Assembly: GCA_019188255.1 (NCBI GenBank)
Contig: JAETXT010000001.1
Coordinates: 4,154,001-4,218,000, forward strand
Direction: 5' to 3'
Source: Verticillium longisporum
Taxonomy: Eukaryota; Ascomycota; Sordariomycetes; Glomerellales; Plectosphaerellaceae
Length of the DNA stretch: 64,000 nt
Part shown: piece after piece, positions 45,202 through 54,108 of the stretch
How the letters are laid out: every line of letters begins with the position of its first letter
Numbering within the stretch: position 1 is the stretch's first letter
Translations under genes and position numbers: made by a program
The notes under the pieces: model-generated
Told to the model about the DNA's origin: nothing
What the model saw: the letters and a program-made list of their open reading frames with translations, nothing else
Databases searched by the model: none

Positions 45202-46005
45202 ATGGCCTCAAGATCTCTTGCTCGCCCGCTTCTTCGCGCTGCGAAACACACCCACGCAGCCCGCTTCTCCACCTCACCGTCTCTCCTCGCCGCATCACCA
45301 TCACCCGCCCGCTACGTCTCCCAGGCGGCAAAACCTGCACCCGCACGGTCAGCAGCCGCCGCCAAAGCCTCCACATCTCCAGCAGGTCCTACTTCAACAG
45401 CACCTGCCACGCAGACCGCATCACCAGCGCCAGCTCCCACCTCAGCACACCCACCACCGCCACCACCATCCTCCATCCCCACCATCGACTGGTCGACCTC
45501 GTACCACGGCCTCTCGACCGCCGCCTTCACCCCCGAAGTCGCCGCCCACCTGACGACGCCCATAAGCCCCGCAGACATTGAAGTCAAGCCCGACGGCATC
45601 ATCTACCTCCCCGAGATCAAGTACCGGCGCATCCTCAACGCGGCCCTCGGCCCCGCGGGCTGGGGCCTCGTGCCGCGCGGGCCCCCCGTCGTCGCCGACC
45701 GCACCGTCACGCGCGAGTACGCCCTCGTGGCGCAGGGCCGCTTCATCGCCCAGGCCCAGGGCGAGAACCAGTTCTTCGCGGCCGAGGCGCTGCCGGCCGC
45801 CGTCGAGGGGTGCAAGAGCAACGCGCTGATGCGCTGCTGCAAGGCCATTGGCGTCGCGTCCGAGCTGTGGGATTCCGTCTTCATCCGCGCCTTTCAGAAG
45901 CAGCATGCCGAGCAGGTCTGGGTCGAGCACGTCGTGACCAAGAAGAAGAAGCAGCTCTGGGTCAAGAAGGGGTTGAGCGTCGGGTATCCGTACAAGAAGA
46001 CCTAA
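45202..46005 (+). CDS. mgm101: MGM101, mitochondrial genome maintenance protein
   Basis: Rad52-related single-strand annealing protein that binds mtDNA nucleoids and is required for mtDNA repair and recombination. Single exon, 267 aa. The N-terminus MASRSLARPLLRAAKH is an amphipathic basic mitochondrial presequence, followed by an Ala/Pro/Ser-rich linker to about residue 90. The conserved core runs from IDWSTSYHGLSTAAF through IKYRRILNAALGPAGWGLVPRG, REYALVAQGRFIAQAQGE, AAVEGCKSNALMRCCKAIGVASELWD and FIRAFQKQHAEQVWVEH. It ends KKKKQLWVKKGLSVGYPYKKT, as expected for fungal MGM101. The gene lies 303 bp behind COA4 on the same strand and converges with the TB2/DP1 gene. Confidence 0.95.
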   Translation: MASRSLARPLLRAAKHTHAARFSTSPSLLAASPSPARYVSQAAKPAPARSAAAAKASTSPAGPTSTAPATQTASPAPAPTSAHPPPPPPSSIPTIDWSTSYHGLSTAAFTPEVAAHLTTPISPADIEVKPDGIIYLPEIKYRRILNAALGPAGWGLVPRGPPVVADRTVTREYALVAQGRFIAQAQGENQFFAAEALPAAVEGCKSNALMRCCKAIGVASELWDSVFIRAFQKQHAEQVWVEHVVTKKKKQLWVKKGLSVGYPYKKT

Positions 46006-46281
46006 AGACGGATTGCCTTGGGTGGGCTTGCATGGCTGCGGGGTATTAAAGTTGGGTAGAGATAGCCGGAAATGTAACATAGATGTAGAACCACTCTAGA
46101 ACGTGGGACATGGCGACCACTGTACCATATTTACAATCAACAAGCATGGAATATGATACCCTGTAGACTCCCTTCTAGGATCTATCGTTCCAGCGACTGT
46201 CAAGTTGACCCTTAAAAGTCAAAAACCCAAACGCCGGAATAAAAGAATGTGCGAAAAGAGACCACCGTCGGTCAATTTCAC

Positions 46282-47551
46282 CTAGCGATCGCGGTCATAG
46301 CCCGAGCTCCGTCCGTGGTCATCCCGTCCGTGCTGCAAATCCCTCTCGTCGCGCTCCTTGGCCGCCGACCAGCCCCAGGGCATCCACGACCCTGTGCTTC
46401 CCGCGGCGCCCTGTCCGCCCTGCACGCCAGGCCCGGGCCTCACGCGCCCCTCGTCCTCGCCACCACTTTCGGCATCAATGGTCTCAAACTCCGACTCGCT
46501 CCGGTTGCGGCTCCACTCGCCAAACCCGTGGCTCCCACTTCCGCCGCCGCCGCTGTGCCGGCTCCCCCTGCTCACGGGCCTCTCGCGCGCGTAGCCCTCG
46601 CCGTCGAGGCTGATGCTGCCGGGGCGCAGGTAATCCTCTGCGTTGCGCGCGCGCAGCGTCTCCTCGCGCTGCAGCGTCTGCGCCTCGCGGTCGAGCCCGT
46701 CGAGGACGACGTTGAGGCGCTCGCGCTGGGCGGCGATGAAGGACATCTTCTCCGTCGTGCCCGTCAGGTTGGAGGGGATCAGACCGCCCCAGCCGCCACC
46801 GCCACCGCCACCGCGTGGTGCGTCTGCGCCGGACCCGGCACCAGAACCGGAGCCGGGGCTCGTGGCCGATCGGGTGGCGGCGGAGACGGCGCCGGCGAGC
46901 AGGCTGTAAAAGTCGCCGCCGGTGCTGCCGGAGGAGGAGGAGGAGGGCTGCGGCGGGGGCGCCCAGCGGGCGTTCGGGACGCTAAACCGGGCGAGAAGGG
47001 ACTGGGTGTAGGATTGCGGGGCGTAGGAGGCGGCACGCGGGGACTCGGGCTCGGGGGGACTCGGGGGCAGGCCAAAGACATTGGTCTTGATGAACTCAAT
47101 GGCCTGCTTGATGTAGGAAATGCCGGCGGCCTTGGCGCGATCGTGGAGGTCGGCGATAAAGGCCTCGATCTGGGTCTCGTTGTCTTCGAGGAACGGGTGG
47201 ACATACGTCTCGTACAGCAGACGGGCGCCCTGGGTCTGGGGCAGGACGAGGTAGAGGAGGAAGAAGAGGCGCAGGTAGGCGTAGAAGGGGATCCAGCCGA
47301 GGAACCACTCTGTCCAGGATTCAACGAGGAGGACGCAGGCGAGGACGACCCAGTACATCAGCCATGGTGTGAGCTGGGCAGGGTCGGAGGTCTTGAGGGC
47401 CTTGTAGGAAGCGAAGAGAGGGAAGAGGAAGGAGGCGACGGAGCTGTGAGGCTGGTCAGAATCTTCGTCGTTCTCGCAAAAGTGTCTTGCGTCATCGTTG
47501 CGGGGGAAAGGAAGTCACTGACGAGAGGAGGTGCGCAAAAATGTCAAACAT
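46282..47551 (-). CDS. TB2/DP1/HVA22 family protein (Yop1/REEP-like)
   Basis: ER membrane-shaping protein family. Two exons, 47551-47523 and 47443-46282; intron 47444-47522 (GTCAGT donor, CACAG acceptor); 396 aa. The spliced N-terminus MFDIFAHLLSSVASFLFPLFASYKALK leads to TSDPAQLTPWLMYW, VVLACVLLVESWTEWFLGWIPFYAYLRLFFLLYLVLPQTQGARLLYE and THE family-typical end YVHPFLEDNETQIEAFI. This is the wedge-forming hydrophobic hairpin region. The long C-terminal extension (about 260 aa) is Ser/Gly/Pro-rich with a Gly run, a predicted helix ERLNVVLDGLDREAQTLQRE and an Arg/Asp-rich end; such tails occur in filamentous fungal members. The exon-1 start is chosen because the downstream ATG 47358 would delete the first hydrophobic segment. 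Confidence 0.9.
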
Positions 47552-49067
47552 GATGGCCGTCTATTTTTGCGCAGAACAGGCAGCGCGGATATCTGATTGT
47601 GGTTGGTCGTCGGGATGTGTTCGATCGGAGGAGGTTGGCCGCAGGTGGAGGGGGTAGCTTCGCTATGTGAGGATTCGTTCGTTTACTGTACTGATGATGG
47701 AATTGAAGGATGTACGGTAGTAGGACAAGGGGAGAAGGGCGGTGTCTCTCTGCTCGTTCGGTCGCAGGCCAAGGAGTCGGCAAGTCATGAACCAGCCGGG
47801 CGCATCGGTAGCCGTCACTAGGTGGTCCAAGGTTGGGGTCGAGCGAAAGGTGCCCCCTCGGTGCGAGGAGCGAGAGCGTCGAAAGTCCGGGTCAGGCTGG
47901 TCTGGTGGGGAGCTGGCCAGTCAGCCCTGTGTGTCCTGGCACTGTCAGCTTTGGGTGGGCACGGGTGGTCGAGGTGGGGTTTCGACGTGGGCACGCGGAC
48001 GAGGCAGGTGAAGGCTGAAGGCTGGGGTGAAGCTGCTGTTTGCGGGAGAGGGGGCGCTAACGACGCAGGGACCACGTACGTCATGGGGGGTCTGCCTTTG
48101 CCTGGAGATGAGAAGAATGCCGTTTCGACAACCACATTCATAGGCACCACGCGTACTTATGCCTTTGGCAGAGCCTTTGGCAGAGGACACATCAACTCAT
48201 ATCTTTCATATAAAACCACGTTGTCTTTTCCTTCTGAATTATTCCTGAATGTCTGTCGTCGTATTCGGTAGTCGACCGGCACTCTGTCTTCTTGAGCCGC
48301 TAAGCCACCAAGTCACAGACCCCCAGGCAACAAGCAAGACCTCGATGCATCCCACGAGAATCTCGCTAGGCTTACTGCAGAATCGTTGACACGAAATTTC
48401 TCTATAATGAAACGCTACTGACAAGACACACAGAGTCGGAGACTGATACAACCTCACAAGCAAGATGCTCCCATGTCGAGTCGCCTGTCAAGGCTGGGTT
48501 GGAACTGCCACAAGAAAGCCAAGTGATCTGGAAGGCTGAGCCATGCAGGAGCCTGCTGCAATATTATCGAGCAGTTGAAAATGAGGCTTTGTATACTTCA
48601 AATATGAGCCAAGAGTGAACACTCGGTTGGCTGCGGGCCTCATTGGGTCGGCCAGCGAGCGGCCATCCAACCCTTCAAGTTCCTTCCGTGCAGACCAACT
48701 GCAGAGAGGCTCATGGATCACGCGCTGAGATTAATACACTGTAGGCCTCCCAGCTTTGTCCGCCTTGAGGACAAGCACTCGAGTCACCTCATGGTTGGGT
48801 GCTGTTGCATTGCCCCAACGGCCAACAACGCAGCCACCTGGCTATTATTAACGACACCGGGCTCTCCTGGCATGTCAGTGGAGAATACGAAATGCCTTGG
48901 AATCGGCTGTTGGTGAGGCTTTCTACTCGGGGCTTCCAACAATCGTAACATATATGGTAGCTTGCAAGACATGTGTTAGAGCAGTGAGAATTCAAAGTGC
49001 ACATTGAATTCATTCTCCATACCCCACTCCTTCGTCTCTCTCAAGAATAGCAACTTGCACCATCATC
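47552..49067. other. Intergenic
   Basis: About 1.5 kb between divergent genes. It holds the promoters of the TB2/DP1 gene and of the zinc-finger gene. No further gene is recognised. Confidence 0.5.
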
Positions 49068-50051
49068 ATGACCGACTGCGAAGTGTGTGGGCGTGGATTC
49101 GGCACTTCCGACCGTCTCAAGCAGCACGTCACCGATTCTATCCCTCACTCACCCGATCACTTGACACTATGCTGTCTTCGCTGCACTAGCAAATCCTTCA
49201 CGACAAAACTCGCAAGACAGCAGCACCTCCTCGGCTCGCCGAAGCATCGCGTCTGCAAGCTCTGTCCCGAACACTGGGACTTTGAAACCAAAAAGCAACT
49301 GAAACACCACTTCAAGATTGAACATCCCGGCCAATCGGTAGGCAACGCGCAACTGGAAGCCAATGGCCTCATCGAGGTGACGGACTTCCGAACACTTCGG
49401 GACGCCACGAACGAGGCAACCAGGGGTACGCCCTCTGAGCCGCAAGTCCAAGGGCATCTCGAGAGTGAAAGTGCACCTGCGACCCCGCTGGACCGGTTCT
49501 TCTTGTCCTACGCGACGTTCCGCTATGACGCGAGTCTGCCGCCTACCGCGTCCTTTGAAGCCCTCATCCGACACTGTCGCTGGAAGAGGGGGACTGACGA
49601 GCTCAGAGATGCGCGGGCCGAGTATCAGCGAGCCCTTCGTCAGGAAGTGGACGTCTGGTTCGGTCGGGAAGATGACATTGGTGCCTGGCACACGCTGTGC
49701 CGGGCCGTGGGAATCCGCAGACCTCCCTCCACCATCGAAGAGTGCACGCAAGTACGTATACCGCAGAAATCCAGGCCTCGGAGCAAACTGAAAGCGCTAA
49801 TGAGAACGACAAAGGTTCTCCGGAATACGCATGTCAACATTGTCGACCTCATCGAGTGGGGTCGCAACCGCGCCGTGGGCTCGGTCCAGGTCTTCCAGAC
49901 ACGGGATGATCTGGTCGAGTATTCGCGGGAGCACGCCAAGATCTTCCCCGTCAAAGAGGTCCAGGCCAATGGCGAGACCAATGTTGTGCTCCGACATCTG
50001 CTTCGACGGTTCAGGACGCGGCATTCTGGGGTTGCAAGGGCCCAATTGTGA
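49068..50051 (+). CDS. C2H2-type zinc-finger protein
   Basis: The N-terminus carries zinc-finger-like Cys/His clusters: CEVCGRGFGTSDRLKQHV, CLRCTSKSFTTKLARQQHLLGSPKH and CKLCPEHWDFETKKQLKHHFKIEH. The C-terminal half has FFLSYATFRYDASLPPTASFEALIRHCRWKRG and AWHTLCRAVGI, a segment found in many fungal zinc-finger proteins of unknown role. The frame is open for 327 codons. However, 49752-49814 is a likely 63-base intron (GTACGT donor, GCTAAT branch site, CAAAG acceptor) without a stop. Removing it joins STIEECTQ to VLRNTHVNIVDL, which reads like the family; the spliced protein is 306 aa. Function unknown, probably nucleic-acid binding. Confidence 0.82.
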   Translation: MTDCEVCGRGFGTSDRLKQHVTDSIPHSPDHLTLCCLRCTSKSFTTKLARQQHLLGSPKHRVCKLCPEHWDFETKKQLKHHFKIEHPGQSVGNAQLEANGLIEVTDFRTLRDATNEATRGTPSEPQVQGHLESESAPATPLDRFFLSYATFRYDASLPPTASFEALIRHCRWKRGTDELRDARAEYQRALRQEVDVWFGREDDIGAWHTLCRAVGIRRPPSTIEECTQVRIPQKSRPRSKLKALMRTTKVLRNTHVNIVDLIEWGRNRAVGSVQVFQTRDDLVEYSREHAKIFPVKEVQANGETNVVLRHLLRRFRTRHSGVARAQL

Positions 50052-50404
50052 GGCGGTCGTCAAAAGGAGGGGAAAGGGGGGGATACTGGACATGTAGCTG
50101 GCCACGTCGATCATTTGTGATCAGGGCGGCGAGAATGGGAGCGATTGGTGTCTCTGGACGAGCAACAGCCCAATCAAAAAGCTTTGACCGCCTCGCGTTC
50201 ACCCGATCGAGCCTCATGCTGCCTTCCATCGCGCCCATTGTTGCTGCCTGCCCTGCGCAAATGTGCCGTTGTACCTTAAGCTTCGCCTTAGTCATCGAGG
50301 GAGCGTCATCAACCCCGCGCCACCCCCTTCCGGCGAGCGGCAGCTTGGGACAAGCTCTCCCAGAGTCCCCAGAGAGCTCCTAAGCTTCTCAGTATCAATC
50401 CAAC
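50052..50404. other. Intergenic
   Basis: A 353-bp gap between tandem plus-strand genes, holding the promoter of the GH31 gene. No clear element is recognised. Confidence 0.5.
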
Positions 50405-52909
50405 ATGGGCGGCGCCAGTATCTCGTCCTCATCCCAAAAGCAGAGGCCAATGGTCATTGACAGCAGCAGTTCCAAGCACGGCATGGACAAGTACAAGTTC
50501 CCATCCGATCCGGTTGCTCACAAGGCATCCACGATCACTGGGTCTAATTATCGCTTCACTGTCATCAAGCCCACAGTTCTCAGGTACGAATGGTCTCCCG
50601 ACGGGACCTTTGAAGACCGTGCCTCTACCTTTGCCATCAATCGCAAATTTGACAAGCCCGACTACTCCGTCAAGGAAACGGAAGACCAGCTCGAGATTGT
50701 CACGCCATCTCTGCATCTGAGCTATGACAAGAAACGCTTCTCACCCAACGGCTTTCTTGTCACGTTTATCAACAAGGCCACTCTTTGGGGGTCGGAATGG
50801 CGCTATGGCGGGGAGCATGATGGAGGCAACCTAGGCGGCACAGCCCGCACGCTCGACGGTGTCAACGGCCGCTGTGACGTGGGTGACGGTATTCTCTCCC
50901 GCTCCGGTTTTGCCAATCTGGACGACAGCGAGTCAATGCTCTTCGACGGCGAAGGATTCGTTGCACCACGCAAGTCCGGAGATCGCATCGACGGCTATCT
51001 CTTCAGCTACGGCCAGGATTACAAGGGTGCCATGCGCGACTACCACGACATCTCGGGCAAACAGCCCCTTGTTCCGCGCTGGGCGCTCGGCAACTGGTGG
51101 AGCCGTTACCACGCCTACAACGACAAAGAGTATCTTGATCTCATGAACAAGTTCGAGGACCAGAAGATCCCGCTGTCTACCGCCGTCATTGACATGGACT
51201 GGCACCTTGTTCACGAAGAGCAAGTTACGCACACTGGCTGGACAGGCTACACGTGGAACAAAAGCCTGTTCCCTGATCATGTGGCCTTTTGTAAAGATCT
51301 CCACGAACGCCACCTCAAGATCACCCTGAACGACCACCCTCATGCTGGTGTCCACCACTTTGAGGACCTGTATGAGAAGGTAGCCAAAGCCATGGGTTAC
51401 GACACTTCCGACAATGCCCCGATTCTTTTTACACCAACCGACCCAAACTTTATGCATGCCTTTTTGAATGTCCTCCACCGGAGCCTCGAAGAGGATGGCT
51501 GCGACTTTTGGTGGATTGATTGGCAGCAGGGGCCCTACTCCCGGATACCAGGCCTTGACCCCCTGTGGCTGCTGAATCACTTCCAGTACCTTGACGACTC
51601 CATCCAACGCAACGGGTCGGGTGCCATTATTTTCTCCCGCTACGGTGGTCCAGGCAGCCACAGGTATCCCGTTGGATTTTCTGGAGACAGTATTTCGACC
51701 TGGGAGTCCCTTGCCTTCCAGCCTGAATTTACAGCCACAGCCTCCAATGTTGGTTACGGCTGGTGGAGCCACGACATCGGCGGCCATGTCGCTGGCTCTC
51801 GCGACGATGAGCTGGCCACACGCTGGACTCAGTATGGAGTCTTCTCGCCCGTCATGAGACTTCACTCATCCAACAGTGAGTGGATGGGCAAAGAGCCCTG
51901 GGGGTATCGCGATGAGTATGCGGCGATCCTCCGACACTTTATGCGACTCAGACACCGCCTCGTACCCTACATATACACGATGAACGTCAATGCCGCAGCG
52001 TCTGACGAGCCGTTGGTTCAGCCGCTGTACTGGAGCCACCCCGGTCGAGGAATTGCATACGACCTGCGTAATCAATACACCTTCGGCTCAAACTTAGTCG
52101 TCAGACCAGTCACAGGTCGCAGGGATACCCGCACCAACCTCGCTTCAGAGAAGGTCTGGGTACCGCCCGGCCGCCACGTTGACATTTTCAACGGCTACGT
52201 GTACGACGGCGACCGTGAGATCAACATGTACAGGCCCCTCCAGTCGTTCCCCGCCCTTGCCCGCGAAGGTGCCGTTATTCCCCTGGATAAGGCGCTCGAG
52301 CCGAGGAACAGCTGCTTCAACCCCGAGGGCTATGAAGTCCTCGTTGTCGTCGGTCAGGATGGCGAGTTTACCATCGTTGAGGATCCCAAGGACGACAGCG
52401 CCGAGTCTAGCAAGTCCACAGAGGCGACAGAAGAGCGTCACATCAAGATTGAGTGGGACCAAAAGCTCGGCCAACTCAAGACGACCTCCAAGGGCAAACA
52501 GTGGAAGTTCAACTTTCTCTCCGTGCGAACCATCTCGCCGACCCTCTCGGTTGTGATCGACGGCCTGGAGACGCCCGACGTGGTCGTCACGACGCAAACC
52601 CATGCCGCGTCCTCGCATACGCCGTACAGCATGACTGTTGAGTTGCCGAAGCTGCCGAACGCGGACTGCGCCATCTTGGTGGACCTCGGCGCTGATCCGC
52701 AGCTGGGCGTGATTGACCGCAACAGTCAGATTCACGCGATGCTCCAGGATGCGCAGATTGACTATGGAACGAAGGATCAGATCTGGTCCATTGTCAGGTC
52801 GTCTGAGCCGGCGTCGACGAGGCTTGGGAAGCTTATGACGTTGAATCTTGAGGGGAATGTGCTGGGGCCGGTGCTGGAAGTGTTGTTCGCGGATAGCCGG
52901 GAGGCTTGA
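50405..52909 (+). CDS. GH31 glycosidase (alpha-glucosidase/xylosidase group)
   Basis: Retaining alpha-glycosidase, 834 aa, single exon, no signal peptide, so intracellular or unconventionally exported. The N-terminal beta-sandwich (to about 220) is followed by the (beta/alpha)8 barrel starting LVPRWALGNWWSRYHAYND. Catalytic nucleophile: Asp in WWIDWQQG (about residue 372). Acid/base: Asp in VGFSGDSISTW (about 428). Other GH31 segments are PLSTAVIDMDWH, WTGYTWNKSLFPD, GYGWWSHDIGGH and FSPVMRLHSSN. C-terminal beta domains follow (VWVPPGRHVDIFNGYVYDG, AVIPLD). The WIDWQQG nucleophile motif differs from the WIDMNE type of secreted maltases. Substrate could be alpha-glucosides or alpha-xylosides. 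Confidence 0.92.
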   Translation: MGGASISSSSQKQRPMVIDSSSSKHGMDKYKFPSDPVAHKASTITGSNYRFTVIKPTVLRYEWSPDGTFEDRASTFAINRKFDKPDYSVKETEDQLEIVTPSLHLSYDKKRFSPNGFLVTFINKATLWGSEWRYGGEHDGGNLGGTARTLDGVNGRCDVGDGILSRSGFANLDDSESMLFDGEGFVAPRKSGDRIDGYLFSYGQDYKGAMRDYHDISGKQPLVPRWALGNWWSRYHAYNDKEYLDLMNKFEDQKIPLSTAVIDMDWHLVHEEQVTHTGWTGYTWNKSLFPDHVAFCKDLHERHLKITLNDHPHAGVHHFEDLYEKVAKAMGYDTSDNAPILFTPTDPNFMHAFLNVLHRSLEEDGCDFWWIDWQQGPYSRIPGLDPLWLLNHFQYLDDSIQRNGSGAIIFSRYGGPGSHRYPVGFSGDSISTWESLAFQPEFTATASNVGYGWWSHDIGGHVAGSRDDELATRWTQYGVFSPVMRLHSSNSEWMGKEPWGYRDEYAAILRHFMRLRHRLVPYIYTMNVNAAASDEPLVQPLYWSHPGRGIAYDLRNQYTFGSNLVVRPVTGRRDTRTNLASEKVWVPPGRHVDIFNGYVYDGDREINMYRPLQSFPALAREGAVIPLDKALEPRNSCFNPEGYEVLVVVGQDGEFTIVEDPKDDSAESSKSTEATEERHIKIEWDQKLGQLKTTSKGKQWKFNFLSVRTISPTLSVVIDGLETPDVVVTTQTHAASSHTPYSMTVELPKLPNADCAILVDLGADPQLGVIDRNSQIHAMLQDAQIDYGTKDQIWSIVRSSEPASTRLGKLMTLNLEGNVLGPVLEVLFADSREA

Positions 52910-53401
52910 TTGGGGTGGGGTTCGTGTGACAAGTACTGTTTGGGATTATTGGATGCTTCTTGCAAGGAGATCGGGATAAAAGAAGTATTACACAGCTGGT
53001 ATTTGCCTCATTTTCCCTCGTGTTCCCTTGACTCTGGCAGTTACTCCTTTCAAAATGGATTGTCATGAACTACGTTTTCGGGGAGGGCAACACTTATCAA
53101 TCAGTGGAGCTTACAGCACCTGCGTATGAAATGCTCTTAGCCGAGTCCTTCTAATGAATTTTTTGACGAATATCTTGCTTCGAGACCACAAACTCTTAAG
53201 GGGCCCTAGTCAAGAGCGGTCGGGCAATAGACACTTGCGCCCGTCAAAGAAGACCCTTCAGGCCCTCCGACAGACACTCAAATCCCCATAAATGACTATC
53301 CTGTCCCTAACAATCGAAAGGCTGTTGAATATCACGCACTCAGAAAATGGAAACTAAGCTTGTTGTCAAGAGGCCCCTGCGATGCCACGGAACAAGGGGG
53401 G

Positions 53402-53552
53402 GCTGGTTAGGGGCTAGGGGCTACGAGAACGCGTATGCAAGGGTTGTGAAGGGCCCTCCTAGCTGCGGAGGGCCAGAGTTTAAATGTTTTTTGACCCCAT
53501 ACCTATGTATTGACTGCGGACCTTTTGTACGGAAGACCTCTTCACTCTGTTC
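53402..53552. repeat. Diverged direct repeat, copy A
   Basis: Shares ordered blocks with copy B: a GGGGCT-rich start, GCGTAT, GAGGGCCAG, TTTAAATGT and ACCTCTTCACTCTG. The spacing of these blocks is similar in both copies. Probably the remnant of a dispersed element. Confidence 0.6.
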
Positions 53553-53858
53553 AACCCAGCGCTCTGACACTTGTAATACTATCAGGGGACTGGAGACTGC
53601 TATAAGTCTAAATACACAGCACAATCACGACGGTTGCTGCCTTTGGGCGCATAATTCCGCACATTGCAACCAGCCAGCGAAGGAGAAACGCTATCCTTAC
53701 CATGCTTCGATACACTCATCTACTATACGTTGTGCCCGGATATCACTTCATAAGCTCCTACCACTTGACATTCTGCTGACAGCCTATAGCCGTACGAACT
53801 CTCAAGATGATTGCAGGTGTCGGGAGCACTTGCGGAGCCAAGGAACGGCGGGTCTCAG

Positions 53859-53996
53859 AGGGCTAATTTAGGGGGCTTGAGACCACGGCGCGTATATTAG
53901 GGCTGCCGAGGGCCAGGATTTAAATGTATTCTAATGCCCTAGGTGCGTCGAAACCGGCTCAGTAAACGGCCCGCGGAATACCTCTTCACTCTGCCC
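53859..53996. repeat. Diverged direct repeat, copy B
   Basis: Second copy of the block series GGGGGCTTGAGAC, GCGTAT, GAGGGCCAG, TTTAAATGT and ACCTCTTCACTCTG, about 455 bases to the right of copy A. It borders an AT-rich tract. Confidence 0.6.
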
Positions 53997-54108
53997 TATT
54001 AGGGTAATTTTTAAATTAAGATGACAAATTGGTTTATTATACATGAAATATATACTAGCATAATTTAACTTCATCAAGATAATTCATCACTCCGCTCATT
54101 CCCTCGCT

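Larger units (their letters stand above)
52910..54108. other. Intergenic, repeat-rich, partly AT-rich
   Basis: No intact gene. It contains two diverged direct-repeat copies and an AT-rich tract at about 54005-54075, next to a broken HET gene. The open frame 53347-53871 (174 codons) spans repeat copy A and looks like transposon-derived or random sequence. Confidence 0.55.

Noticed and set aside
53347..53871. 174-codon frame in the repeat tract
   Set aside because: Covers diverged repeat copy A and has no protein-family features.
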